Part shown: piece by piece, positions 1 through 6,938 of the stretch
How positions within the stretch are numbered: position 1 is the first letter of the stretch
How the letters are laid out: every line of letters starts with the position of its first letter
NCBI GenBank assembly: GCA_012523155.1
Contig: JAAYJB010000271.1
Location: 1-8,535 of the forward strand
Length of the DNA: 8,535 nucleotides
Direction: 5' to 3'
Source of the DNA: Synergistaceae bacterium
GTDB lineage: Bacteria; Synergistota; Synergistia; Synergistales; Aminobacteriaceae
Translations under genes and position numbers: made by a program
Notes under the pieces: generated by a model
The model's input: the letters and a program-made list of their open reading frames with translations, nothing else
Databases searched by the model: none
What the model was told of the DNA's origin: nothing

Positions 1-669
1 CTCGACTCTGCCCGCGAACGATTCATCGCAGCGACCCTCATCTCCGTCGCCGTTCCCTGTGCAGGGCTTCAGGCCATGATCATCGGAGCAGTCGGTGAAA
101 TCGGGATGAAATGGGTTGCCGTCGTCTACGGGACGCTGTTCCTCTCCTGGCTCATCCTCGGGAGGCTTCTTCATACGCTTCTTCCGGGATACAGCCCGGA
201 ACTGATCGTGGAGATACCACCCTACAGGATCCCTTCAATGAAAGCAATGGGAATGAAGCTCTGGATGCGGGTGAGAGGATTCTTTCTCGAGGCGGTCCCC
301 CTTGTCCTGGGGGGTATCCTCCTGATCAGCTTCATGGATGCCGCAGGAATAACAGCATTTCTCTCACGGATTCTTGCGCCTGTATTTTCAGGCCTTCTCG
401 GCCTTCCTGCACAAGCTGCGGGGCCTATTCTCCTCGGTATCCTCAGGAAAGATGTCGCTGTTGGAATGCTCGCGACACTCGGTCTTTCACCTGCCCAGCT
501 CGTCGTCGCCACCATTACCCTTTCCATGACTTTCCCCTGCATTGCCACATTCATCGTGCTGTGGAGGGAACTGGGGGGGAGACGCATGGCTGCATCCATG
601 GGGATAATGATCGTTTCGGCACTCACTGCCGGAGTGACGGTACGGCTTCTTCTCTCCCTTAACATCTAG
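1..669 (+). CDS. feoB: FeoB-like ferrous iron transporter, C-terminal membrane part (5' truncated)
   Basis: The frame is open from the first base to a TAG at 667-669 and gives 222 residues; the start and the N-terminal G domain lie outside the window. FeoB proteins import Fe(II) across the inner membrane. What is visible is the later part of the membrane domain: a first gate segment with Pro19-Cys20 (VAVPCAGLQA), the loop motif EIPPYRIP near residues 71-78 that precedes the second gate in FeoB, the ILRKD motif near 147-151, and FPCIATFIVLWRELG at about 178-192, which matches the conserved C-terminal helix where FeoB has PCVAT followed by a KRE/KRExG-like stretch. Hydrophobic segments fill most of the length. 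The protein ends soon after the last helix, without the Cys-rich tail seen in some FeoBs. The first gate differs from the CSARLP-type sequence of classical FeoB, so an FeoB-like paralogue with another metal preference is possible. No terminator is obvious after the stop. Confidence 0.8.
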   Translation, partial: LDSARERFIAATLISVAVPCAGLQAMIIGAVGEIGMKWVAVVYGTLFLSWLILGRLLHTLLPGYSPELIVEIPPYRIPSMKAMGMKLWMRVRGFFLEAVPLVLGGILLISFMDAAGITAFLSRILAPVFSGLLGLPAQAAGPILLGILRKDVAVGMLATLGLSPAQLVVATITLSMTFPCIATFIVLWRELGGRRMAASMGIMIVSALTAGVTVRLLLSLNI

Positions 670-692
670 GCGACCTCGCAGAAGAGACCGGA

Positions 693-721
693 TTGCCCTT
701 CGCGGTCCATTCCTTTATTAT
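693..721 (+). promoter_or_regulatory. Candidate sigma70-type promoter of the iclR gene
   Basis: TTGCCC at 693-698 (four of six to the -35 consensus), a 17-base spacer, and TATTAT at 716-721 (five of six to the -10 consensus). Transcription would begin near 728, about 64 bases before the chosen ATG at 792. The site lies between the feoB-like stop and the regulator, so the regulator could be transcribed alone. The assignment rests on sequence match only. Confidence 0.45.
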
Positions 722-750
722 GATTAGGGCCAAGCCGGGAAAAAAACTCC

Positions 751-760
751 GCCGGCCGGC
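751..760. repeat. GC-only 10-base palindrome in the iclR leader
   Basis: GCCGGCCGGC at 751-760 is a perfect palindrome lying between the candidate promoter and the ribosome binding site of the IclR-family gene. IclR proteins commonly bind palindromic operators near their own promoter, so an autoregulatory site is conceivable. The palindrome is short, and in a GC-rich genome such a motif can arise by chance. Confidence 0.2.
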
Positions 761-791
761 AGTCAGAAGAAAAAGGAAGGGCGGTTTCACC

Positions 792-1538
792 ATGAAAGAG
801 GACTCTGTGCGGTCCGTAGAACGGGCGTTTCACATCCTCAAGGCCTTCACCAGGGATGACTACAAGCTGACACTCAGCGAAATCTCGGAAAGGATCGGGC
901 TGCCAGTCACGACGACCCTTCGGCTTTCGGGCACCCTGGAAAGGCTGGACCTCCTCACCCGCCACGACGACAGGACGTATTCCCTCGGCAGCCAGCTCTA
1001 TATCCTCGGGAGCATCGCCAGGGCAAACTTCAGACCCCAGCAGATCATTTATCCATACATGAAGACCATCAGGGACAATACGAAGGAAGCCGTCTCTCTC
1101 TACGGGATCGAGGCGGAGGAACGGGTCTGCTACGAACACGTGGAAAGCCTGCTCACCATGAGGTGCGTCATGAGAGTCGGCGACCGGGCTCCCCTTTGGG
1201 CGGGAGCGGGAGGGAAAGCGCTCCTGGCCTTTCTCGGTGAGGAAGCCGTCGCCAGGGAAATCGCCAAGGCCCATCCGATCACGTCCACCACCCTTTCAAC
1301 AGCAGAGGAGCTGAGAAAAGATCTATCGGAAATCAGGACCCTCGGATATGCCATAAGCTGGGGAGAACGGGAGGAAGGCATACTTTCCATCGCGGTGCCC
1401 ATCTTCAACAGGAAAGGAGAGATCCTCTTCTCCTTCTCACTCGCCGGACCGGCATCCCGTTTTACAGAAGAGATCGCCTTGTCCCTCATTCCGGAAATCC
1501 AGAGAATGTGCAGGGAAATCTCCCAGCAGATAGGATAA
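792..1538 (+). CDS. IclR-family transcriptional regulator
   Basis: This is a 248-residue cytoplasmic DNA-binding regulator of the usual IclR length. The N-terminal winged helix-turn-helix covers about residues 5-66: SVERAFHILKAF opens it, LTLSEISERIGLPVTTTLRL is the helix-turn-helix and YSLGSQLYILGS the exit to the linker. The C-terminal effector domain follows at about 80-245, with WAGAGGKALLAFL (136-148) and GYAISWGEREEGILSIAVPIF (from 185), both typical of the ligand pocket of the family, where small organic acids are often sensed. I chose ATG 792 because it places the helix-turn-helix at the normal distance from the N-terminus and has AGGAAGG at 774-780. The TTG at 693 and ATG at 720 would add an atypical basic extension and would overlap the candidate promoter. 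The gene converges on the isomerase gene and lies near the transporter operon, so it is a natural candidate regulator of that operon; this is inference. Confidence 0.9.
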   Translation: MKEDSVRSVERAFHILKAFTRDDYKLTLSEISERIGLPVTTTLRLSGTLERLDLLTRHDDRTYSLGSQLYILGSIARANFRPQQIIYPYMKTIRDNTKEAVSLYGIEAEERVCYEHVESLLTMRCVMRVGDRAPLWAGAGGKALLAFLGEEAVAREIAKAHPITSTTLSTAEELRKDLSEIRTLGYAISWGEREEGILSIAVPIFNRKGEILFSFSLAGPASRFTEEIALSLIPEIQRMCREISQQIG

Positions 1539-1542
1539 AACG

Positions 1543-1570
1543 ATCCCCTCCGGTCTGGAGGGGATTTTCT
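1543..1570. terminator. Bidirectional rho-independent terminator between convergent genes
   Basis: ATCCCCTCC (1543-1551) pairs perfectly with GGAGGGGAT (1557-1565) around a five-base loop, GGTCT. On the plus strand the stem is followed by TTTTCTGTATTT, which ends the iclR transcript. On the minus strand it is followed by CGTTTTATCC, so it can also end the isomerase transcript, whose stop codon is at 1575-1577. The position between two convergent stop codons supports use in both directions. Confidence 0.85.
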
Positions 1571-1574
1571 GTAT

Positions 1575-2411
1575 TTACCCTTTTCTTCCAGTGACCCGCC
1601 CGGCGCAGTAAGTCCTGGCAGTCTCGAGGCAGCGCTGTGCATGCTCTTTATATCCGTACTCCGCCACTTTCTTCAGGTTGGGAAGCTCGATGGAATAGGG
1701 CATGGCCGGCATGGCGTTCATTATGGCAGCCACGTCGATTCCTCCCTCTCCAACGTAGGACCGCTCTTCCCGGAGGATCCTGGTCATTTCGTCCCTGTCG
1801 GATGGAATTTCTCCGGGTGCGTCGCAGAGGTGCCCGAAATGAAACCACTCCGCCGGAAGCTTCGCCAGTTCCGAAACGTCGTCATTGGCCCTGTGAAAGT
1901 GGTGAACGTCCACCATGATGCCGGCATTGGCGCGGTCCACCGTCCTGAGAACATCCACCGCACCTGCCAGGGTCTTCACCGAGGCAATGGGAACATATTC
2001 AAGATCCACCGTCAGGTCGTACTGCTTCGCCAGGTCACAGATCTCGGCGAACCTTTCGAGATAATACTCCCTCTCCGGCGTCCAGATACTGCTGATGACG
2101 TGCTTTCCTCCGAGCTCCGCTGCCGTTTCCATGGCGGGTTCGTACTTTTTCACGTCCATGGTGTCAAACACCCTGGCGAGTTCGATATCCAGGAGCTTAA
2201 TGCCCGTGTCGGCAAAAATCTGCTTCGTCTCCTTCATCAGGACCCGGTTCTTTGACAGGTCGTAATCAGGTTCACCAGGAAGCCCCATGTAAATCTGCCT
2301 CATGCTCACGAAATCATACCCGCATTCCGCCGCCATGGACGAAATCTCCACCGGAGACGTATTCAGAACGGTGAGCTGCGCGAGGGAAAACCGAAACTCC
2401 ATTGACATCAT
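1575..2411 (-). CDS. TIM-barrel sugar phosphate isomerase/epimerase-like protein (AP endonuclease 2 / xylose isomerase-like family)
   Basis: This is a 278-residue soluble protein of the xylose isomerase-like TIM-barrel superfamily, which includes hydroxypyruvate isomerase, sugar 3-epimerases and inosose dehydratase. The metal-site positions of the family are all present: Glu138 in VDLEYVP, Asp168 with His170/His171 in IMVDVHHFH, His191/His194 in WFHFGHLCDAP, Glu222 in GEGGID and Glu242 in SIELPN. An active divalent-metal enzyme is therefore likely, but the substrate cannot be named. The start is uncertain. ATG 2411, with ATG 2408 and 2402 as close alternatives, sits behind GAGGAAGGGG. A GTG at 2441 with AAGGAG four bases upstream would add ten basic residues not usual in the family, whose members begin almost at once with the first strand (here FRFSLAQLTVL). 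The gene has its own promoter and is separated from the upstream transporter operon by a terminator. Confidence 0.85.
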   Translation of the reverse strand: MMSMEFRFSLAQLTVLNTSPVEISSMAAECGYDFVSMRQIYMGLPGEPDYDLSKNRVLMKETKQIFADTGIKLLDIELARVFDTMDVKKYEPAMETAAELGGKHVISSIWTPEREYYLERFAEICDLAKQYDLTVDLEYVPIASVKTLAGAVDVLRTVDRANAGIMVDVHHFHRANDDVSELAKLPAEWFHFGHLCDAPGEIPSDRDEMTRILREERSYVGEGGIDVAAIMNAMPAMPYSIELPNLKKVAEYGYKEHAQRCLETARTYCAGRVTGRKG

Positions 2412-2533
2412 ACCCCTTCCTCGTTTGTCATATCTGTTCACAGGACTCCTTCCCCCGAAAGGAAAGGTTTTCAGGTAAAAATGCCTTTATTTCTGCCAGA
2501 TGGAAACACAATCCACCTTCAGGAAACGCCTCA

Positions 2534-2562
2534 ACAATAATAATTGGCTGCAGATTTGTCAA
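2534..2562 (-). promoter_or_regulatory. Sigma70-type promoter of the isomerase-like gene
   Basis: On the minus strand a perfect TTGACA (2562-2557) is followed by a 17-base spacer and TATTGT (2539-2534, four of six to the -10 consensus). An overlapping TATTAT with a shorter spacer is an alternative -10. The site lies just past the terminator of the binding-protein gene. Initiation near 2527 would leave a leader of about 115 bases before the chosen start. The local sequence is AT-rich compared with the genes around it. Confidence 0.6.
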
Positions 2563-2605
2563 TATGAAAAGAACAGGAAGGCAACATTTTGCATCAAAAG
2601 GAAAT

Positions 2606-2634
2606 AAAAAAAGTCCGCCCCGGAAGAGGCGGAC
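2606..2634 (-). terminator. Rho-independent terminator of the transporter operon
   Basis: GTCCGCC (2613-2619) and GGCGGAC (2628-2634) form a perfect seven-base-pair stem with an eight-base loop. On the minus strand the stem is followed at once by seven T residues (2612-2606), then ATTT. It begins 23 bases after the stop codon of the downstream binding-protein gene, so it closes the aldehyde dehydrogenase-tctCBA-tctC transcription unit. Confidence 0.9.
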
Positions 2635-2657
2635 CATGTTTTGGACAAAATAAAGAG

Positions 2658-3653
2658 CTATTTGGCCTGGGGTCTTTCAATTCCGAAATCTGCAGGGGAG
2701 AACTTCGCCCCGCCTGCATCGTAAAGGAGCCAGGCGGCAACAGACTGATTCTGTTTTATGTATTTCTTCGCGTCTTCGCCGGTAATGCCGAGCTTCACAC
2801 CGCCCATGGTTTTGGCGAACTCATCAAACCTGGGATCCTGGAACGCTTTGGCAAAAGCCGACCGGAGAACGTCAAGGACTTCGGCGGGAGTCTCCTTCCT
2901 CACGAAAGCACCGAAGAAGGCGCCCCACGGAAGGTAAGGCCTGTATTCTTCGTAGGCTTCTGTCACTGCCGGTACCGAAGCAACGCTCTCTATCCTCTCG
3001 GATGAGATCATGGCAAGCCCCTTCACCGAACCTGAGTGGATGAAGTTGGCGGCAGCAAGAAGGCCCACAGCGACCGCATCGATATGGCCGCCCATGAGGG
3101 CTGTGATGCAGGGACCTTCCCCGTCGAACTGCATCTTATTGAACTTCACGCCGTGGATCTTCTCGATCATGGTCGTTGCAACGTAGGGCAGCCCTCCGGG
3201 CCCGGTGGATCCCATGGTGATGGTCTTGCCGGAAGCGGCGGCTTCGATGAGCTCCCTGTATGAGGCATAGGGAGAGTCCTTGGAGACGATGACCACGCCC
3301 ACGTTCGCCATCATGAGGAAGACGGGTTCGAACTGGTCATAATCTATCTGTGAAAGTCCGGTGACCTTGTAGAGGTTGGGATTTTCGGCGCCGAAGAGAA
3401 TACTGTAGCCGTCAGCGGGCTGGTTCGCCACGAAGGTAGTGGCGATTGCTCCCGTGGCTCCGGTCCGGTTCTGCAGGATAATGGTCTTTCCGAGGTGCTC
3501 CTGGGCGATGGGAACAATGGCCCGGGACACGTTGTCCATGGCTCCCCCGGCGCCCCACATGATATACCCCTGTATGTTCTTTTCCGGGTAGGCTCCGAAA
3601 GCGGCCCCCGCCAGAACACCTGCCATAAGCAGCGCAACACCAAGTTTTCTCAT
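2658..3653 (-). CDS. Tripartite tricarboxylate transporter substrate-binding protein (TctC/Bug family), second copy
   Basis: This is a 331-residue periplasmic solute-binding protein that delivers an organic anion to TctAB. Residues 1-20 form a signal peptide (MRK, hydrophobic core, cleavage after AAFG); no lipobox cysteine is present, so the protein should be soluble in the periplasm. Family landmarks are the first ligand loop WGAGGAMDN (33-41), QNRTGATGAIA (61-71), PADGYSILFG (79-88) and TGPGGLPYVA (150-159). The first loop reads MWGAGG where most Bug proteins have a PFxPGG type sequence, a trait shared with the other copy in this window. AAGGAGG lies eight bases before the ATG. The gene follows tctA after a 57-base gap holding a short hairpin and is the last gene before a strong terminator. 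It aligns almost without gaps with the copy at 5855-6856. The ligand is unknown; carboxylates are usual for the family. Confidence 0.92.
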   Translation of the reverse strand: MRKLGVALLMAGVLAGAAFGAYPEKNIQGYIMWGAGGAMDNVSRAIVPIAQEHLGKTIILQNRTGATGAIATTFVANQPADGYSILFGAENPNLYKVTGLSQIDYDQFEPVFLMMANVGVVIVSKDSPYASYRELIEAAASGKTITMGSTGPGGLPYVATTMIEKIHGVKFNKMQFDGEGPCITALMGGHIDAVAVGLLAAANFIHSGSVKGLAMISSERIESVASVPAVTEAYEEYRPYLPWGAFFGAFVRKETPAEVLDVLRSAFAKAFQDPRFDEFAKTMGGVKLGITGEDAKKYIKQNQSVAAWLLYDAGGAKFSPADFGIERPQAK

Positions 3654-3691
3654 GAAACATTCCTCCTTATTTTTCTGTTTTTGTTTCTCTC

Positions 3692-3706
3692 TTCCCCGGC
3701 GGGGAA
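3692..3706 (-). other. Short intercistronic hairpin between tctA and the second tctC
   Basis: TTCCCC (3692-3697) pairs with GGGGAA (3701-3706) around a three-base loop. On the minus strand it follows the tctA stop codon (3713-3711) and precedes an A-rich leader with the AAGGAGG of the next gene. There is no T tract after it on that strand, so it is not a terminator. It may protect or stabilise the downstream message, which is inference. Confidence 0.45.
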
Positions 3707-3710
3707 AAAT

Positions 3711-5204
3711 CTATTCCAGGCCTCTCCATCTCCTGTAAAAAGACGTCTGGGACACGATCAGAAAGACGATGGACAGCGTCAGAAAGAGGCTGATGGGATT
3801 GGTGAGAAAACCTTCAAGGAAAGGCAGAATCTGGTTCTCAGCTCCCTGCATTGCTCTCCTGTAGTTTGCGTCGAGCATGGGGCCGAGAATCAGCCCGAGG
3901 ACCATTGGTCCTGTGGCGTATCCGTAGAGTCTCAGGAAATACCCGATGATTCCGAATCCGATCATGTAGAAGATGTCCACCACGCTGTTCTGTATGGCAT
4001 AGGTCCCGATGACCGACAGAATGATAACAACGGGCATAATGATCTCCTTGGGGATCTCGATGATCTTCGCGAATGGCTTGACGCTCACGAGGCCCAGGAC
4101 CATTAGGGCCACGCTGGCGATGGACAGACAGCTGACGATCATCCAGAAAAGGTGGGGGGTCTCGATCATGAGCATGGGGCCCGGCTTAAGACCGTGGATG
4201 TAGAGGGCGCCGATGATAATGGCCGTGACGGCGTCACCTGGTATCCCAAGTGTCAGCATGGGGATGAAAGCGCCGCCGATGGCTCCCTTGTTGGCCGTCT
4301 CGGGGGCAACAATGCCCTCGTAGGCTCCCGTGCCGAAGGGGCGGGAGGGATGCCTGACGGTCCGCTTGGCCTGATCGTAGGCCAGCAGGGCGGCAACGTC
4401 ACCTCCTGTCCCGGGAAGGGCACCGATGAACACGCCGAGAAGAGATGACCGGATGGACAGGGGCAGGTACTTCAGAAACGTTGTCCAGCTCGGGATTATC
4501 CTGTCGAGGTTCTGCTTGGGCGATTTTTTCCCCGCATTCCTGAACTGGGTCAGTGCCTCCGAGACGCCGAAAAGACCTATCATGGCCGTCACAAAACTGA
4601 TCCCCGCCATGAGGTAAATATTGCCGAAGGTGTACCGGAGCTCCCCTGTGGAGGGATCCATGCCCACCATGCTCAGGAGCACTCCTATCGCTCCGGCGGT
4701 GATCCCCTTGATCGGGTCTCCTCCGCCGATGCTGCCGATGAGCAGGATCCCCATCACAGCCAGCAGGAAAAAGTCCCTGGGGGAGAACTTGAGGGAGAAA
4801 TTGGCGATCACCGGCGCAGCCACTGAAAGGGCAAGAATTCCAACGAAGCTGGCAAACACGGAAACGGTGGTGCACAGCCCTATGGCTTTGCCGGCCTCCC
4901 CTCTCTGGGCGAGTGGATAGCCCTCGATGCCCGTGGCAATAGCCGCCGGCGCCCCGGGGATGTTCAGCAGGATGGCCGTGATGGATCCGCCGTAAACTCC
5001 GCCGACGAACACGCCGCAGATCAGGGCGAGGGCGCTGTTCAGATCCCACGAAAAAGTAAATGAGATCAGCAGGGAGGCTGCCATGGTCACGGAAAGCCCC
5101 GGAATGGCGCCGACCCATATACCTGCGAAGACACCAACCCAGATGAGCATCATCATCTCCCAGCTCAGGAAGGGTATGAGGAAATACTGAAGGTTTTGTT
5201 CCAT
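3711..5204 (-). CDS. tctA: Tripartite tricarboxylate transporter large permease subunit TctA
   Basis: This is a 497-residue integral membrane protein of normal TctA length with about a dozen hydrophobic segments; with TctB it forms the ion-gradient-driven importer. Landmarks appear in family order: GAIPGLS (32-38), YGGSITAILLNIPGAP (71-86), GIEGYPLAQRGEAGKAIG (92-109), GALPGTGGDVAALLAYDQAKR (from 261), GIVAPETANKGAIGGAFIP (297-315), TLGIPGD (318-324) and IHGLKPGP (336-343). In many relatives the residue before GYP is Asp; here it is Glu94. Where others have LPGAG, this one reads LPGTGGD. The start ATG has AAGGGGG seven bases upstream and lies 12 bases after the tctB stop, a spacing that indicates translation from one message. 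The stop is TAG at 3713-3711. Confidence 0.96.
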   Translation of the reverse strand: MEQNLQYFLIPFLSWEMMMLIWVGVFAGIWVGAIPGLSVTMAASLLISFTFSWDLNSALALICGVFVGGVYGGSITAILLNIPGAPAAIATGIEGYPLAQRGEAGKAIGLCTTVSVFASFVGILALSVAAPVIANFSLKFSPRDFFLLAVMGILLIGSIGGGDPIKGITAGAIGVLLSMVGMDPSTGELRYTFGNIYLMAGISFVTAMIGLFGVSEALTQFRNAGKKSPKQNLDRIIPSWTTFLKYLPLSIRSSLLGVFIGALPGTGGDVAALLAYDQAKRTVRHPSRPFGTGAYEGIVAPETANKGAIGGAFIPMLTLGIPGDAVTAIIIGALYIHGLKPGPMLMIETPHLFWMIVSCLSIASVALMVLGLVSVKPFAKIIEIPKEIIMPVVIILSVIGTYAIQNSVVDIFYMIGFGIIGYFLRLYGYATGPMVLGLILGPMLDANYRRAMQGAENQILPFLEGFLTNPISLFLTLSIVFLIVSQTSFYRRWRGLE

Positions 5205-5216
5205 ATCGGGGCCCCC

Positions 5217-5744
5217 TTACGGCAGTATGACCAGGAACAGGTAGCGGAAGACCGCCACCAGGACAGCGAGGGAGACCGCTGATATGATGAGCGCACGGAC
5301 AATGTTCTTCCCTCTCTGGAGATACACCATACCGATGACCATAAAAGCGTAGGAAGAAGCCACAAAATGAAGCCTTGGCAGTATGAAGCAGTATGCCACA
5401 AGCAGAACCAGGACAACCACCACATCCATAGGAAGGAGATATCCGGTCAGCGTCAGGGATGCTTCGGGCTTTTCCCTCCACACCGCCTTAATAAAATTGA
5501 AGGCCGAACAGGCCATTATCACTATTGAGGCAAGCTTCGGGAAAACCGAGGGCGATGAGTATTCTCCGCTCGTCATATCGAGGGCGAAGTAGTAGCCGAG
5601 GGCACCAAGGAGAAATGTGATGGCGGCAATTCCGAGTTCCCCCGGCTTTCTCCGCGCTTCCGGCACGTATTTCGAAAGTTCCTTTACAGTTCCGGATGGT
5701 TCTCCCCCCGCTCCTTCAGCCTGTAACCCCATGTTTTTTACCAT
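5217..5744 (-). CDS. tctB: Tripartite tricarboxylate transporter small permease subunit TctB
   Basis: This is a 175-residue membrane protein, the small and poorly conserved partner of TctA. A hydrophilic N-terminal stretch of about 35 residues, rich in Gly, Glu and Lys, is followed by four hydrophobic segments near 37-56, 68-88, 105-142 (a long double segment) and 149-173. SPSVFPKLASI (64-74) corresponds to the small-residue/FP motif at the entry of the second helix of TctB proteins. Identification rests on this motif, the helix layout and the position directly before tctA, as in most tct operons. The ribosome binding site is weak: GGAAGGAAG ends 12 bases before the ATG at 5744. A second ATG four codons later is an alternative start. 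The N-terminal extension is somewhat longer than usual. Confidence 0.88.
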   Translation of the reverse strand: MVKNMGLQAEGAGGEPSGTVKELSKYVPEARRKPGELGIAAITFLLGALGYYFALDMTSGEYSSPSVFPKLASIVIMACSAFNFIKAVWREKPEASLTLTGYLLPMDVVVVLVLLVAYCFILPRLHFVASSYAFMVIGMVYLQRGKNIVRALIISAVSLAVLVAVFRYLFLVILP

Positions 5745-5806
5745 ATCTGAGATTCACTTCCTTCCGTTGCGGCTGTTCTCGTCCGATCCCCAATAGAAGA
5801 AGGGAC

Positions 5807-5829
5807 GGACCGGAAACGCACTCCGGTCC
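5807..5829 (-). other. Intercistronic hairpin between the first tctC and tctB
   Basis: GGACCGGA (5807-5814) and TCCGGTCC (5822-5829) form a perfect eight-base-pair stem with a seven-base loop. It stands 26 bases after the stop codon of the binding-protein gene and 63 bases before tctB. On the minus strand the following bases are CCCTTCTTCTATT, pyrimidine-rich but without a true T tract. It is best read as a partial terminator or an mRNA 3' stabiliser that lets the binding protein be made in excess over the permease, as is often the case in transporter operons. That role is inference. Confidence 0.6.
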
Positions 5830-5854
5830 ATTCCCGATTATACCTGAAGGGGCA

Positions 5855-6856
5855 CTATTTTTTCGGTTCGGGTATGTTGAACTCGGCAGGAGATTTTTTT
5901 GCTCCCCCGGCGTTGTAGATAAGCCAGCTCGCCGTTGATTCAAACTTCTCGAGGAACTGCACTGCTTCCTCCCCCGTCGCACCGTTCTTGAAACCGCCGG
6001 AGTTCTTCACGTACTCCTCGAACCGGGGTTCAGCCATGGCCTGGGTGAAGGCTTCGCTGAGCTTCGCCACGATATCATCCGGAGTTCCCTTTTTCACGAA
6101 GACACCGTAGAAAGGTCCCCAGGGAAGGTACTGTGCGTACTCGGGATAGATTTCCGTGATGGCGGGAACTTCAGGAAGCTGGGGAACCCTTTTGGTTGTA
6201 AGCACCGCGAGACCGCGGAGCCGTCCGGCCCTCATATACTCCACCGATGTGGAGAGGGCCAGGGGCATGACGTCGGCGTGGCCGCCCATGACCGCCGTAG
6301 CGCCGGGGCCGTCGCCGTCGAACTGGATGTAGTTAAAGTCAGTTCCGTGGATGTTTTTCATCATGGCTCCCGCAACGTAGGGAAGGCCGCCCACACCGGA
6401 GGTGGCCATGCGGATCTTCTTCTCTCCCTTCGCCGCTTCCACAAGCTCCTGCATGGTTTTGTAGGGGGTATCGGGGTTGACGCAGATGACCACAGCTCCC
6501 TCCACCGCTATGACGACGGGCTGAAGGTCATGGAAACTCAGGGGAGAAAGCCCGAGGACCCTGTAGTTAGCCGGGTTTTCCGCACCGTAGAGCAGGGTAT
6601 AGCCATCAGCCGGGGAGTTCACCGCCAGTGTCGTTGCCACAGCACCGGAGGCTCCCGTTTTGTTCTGGAGAATGATGGTCTGTCCCAACTTCTGCTCCAC
6701 AAGAGGAGTGACTGCCCGGGCGAAGTTGTCGGTGCCGCCCCCGGCACCCCACATGATAAGTCCCTGGATGTTCTTCTCAGGATACACCGCCGCTCCCGCC
6801 GAAGCGAGAAGAAATACCAGAACAACCGAAAGTCCGAACACTGCCGCTTTTCTCAT
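5855..6856 (-). CDS. tctC: Tripartite tricarboxylate transporter substrate-binding protein (TctC/Bug family), first copy
   Basis: This is a 333-residue periplasmic binding protein for the TctAB importer. The signal peptide covers about residues 1-23 (MRK, a strongly hydrophobic core, cleavage after SAGAA) with no lipobox cysteine. Landmarks are WGAGGGTDN (36-44), with the Gly-Gly-x-x-Asp ligand loop of the Bug fold; QNKTGASGAVA (64-74); PADGYTLLYG (82-91); and SGVGGLPYVA (153-162). GAGGAGG upstream with seven bases to the ATG is a near-ideal ribosome binding site. The mature protein aligns with the copy at 2658-3653 almost end to end without gaps. Identity by eye is about 60% over the first 90 mature residues and lower afterwards, so the pair are diverged paralogues. 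The gene lies between the aldehyde dehydrogenase and tctB, the usual C-B-A order. Confidence 0.94.
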   Translation of the reverse strand: MRKAAVFGLSVVLVFLLASAGAAVYPEKNIQGLIMWGAGGGTDNFARAVTPLVEQKLGQTIILQNKTGASGAVATTLAVNSPADGYTLLYGAENPANYRVLGLSPLSFHDLQPVVIAVEGAVVICVNPDTPYKTMQELVEAAKGEKKIRMATSGVGGLPYVAGAMMKNIHGTDFNYIQFDGDGPGATAVMGGHADVMPLALSTSVEYMRAGRLRGLAVLTTKRVPQLPEVPAITEIYPEYAQYLPWGPFYGVFVKKGTPDDIVAKLSEAFTQAMAEPRFEEYVKNSGGFKNGATGEEAVQFLEKFESTASWLIYNAGGAKKSPAEFNIPEPKK

Positions 6857-6884
6857 GCATCTTCCTCCTCTGTGTGTCTGTTTT

Positions 6885-6938
6885 CCGGGCCGGTTTTTCC
6901 GGACCGGTTTTCCCCATCCGCACCCCGGAGGGGCGGAT
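6885..6938 (-). other. Double hairpin between the aldehyde dehydrogenase and tctC
   Basis: Two stem-loops fill the 81-base gap. The first overlaps the dehydrogenase stop codon: ATCCGC (6916-6921) with GCGGAT (6933-6938), extended by CCC/GGG after a one-base bulge. The second pairs CCGGGCCGG (6885-6893) with CCGGACCGG (6899-6907), nine positions with one central mismatch and a five-base loop. On the minus strand neither is followed by a T tract, so a full terminator is unlikely. They may act as a barrier to 3'-end decay or shape the leader of the tctC message (inference). Confidence 0.5.

Noticed and set aside
111..662. Second plus-strand open frame inside the feoB-like region
   Set aside because: It is a frame-shifted shadow with Cys-, Arg- and Ser-rich composition; the other frame gives a clear membrane protein.
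1641..2255. Plus-strand open frame opposite the isomerase-like gene
   Set aside because: It is antisense to a gene with all metal-site residues intact, and has no recognisable domain or ribosome binding site.
4399..5481. Long minus-strand open frame (360 codons) overlapping tctA and tctB in another frame
   Set aside because: The product is rich in Arg, His, Pro and Gly with no membrane or enzyme pattern; the overlapping frames encode recognisable TctA and TctB.
6885..6911. Hairpin followed by TTTT on the plus strand, as a plus-strand terminator
   Set aside because: No plus-strand gene precedes it and the T run is only four bases; it is more simply an intercistronic hairpin of the minus-strand operon.
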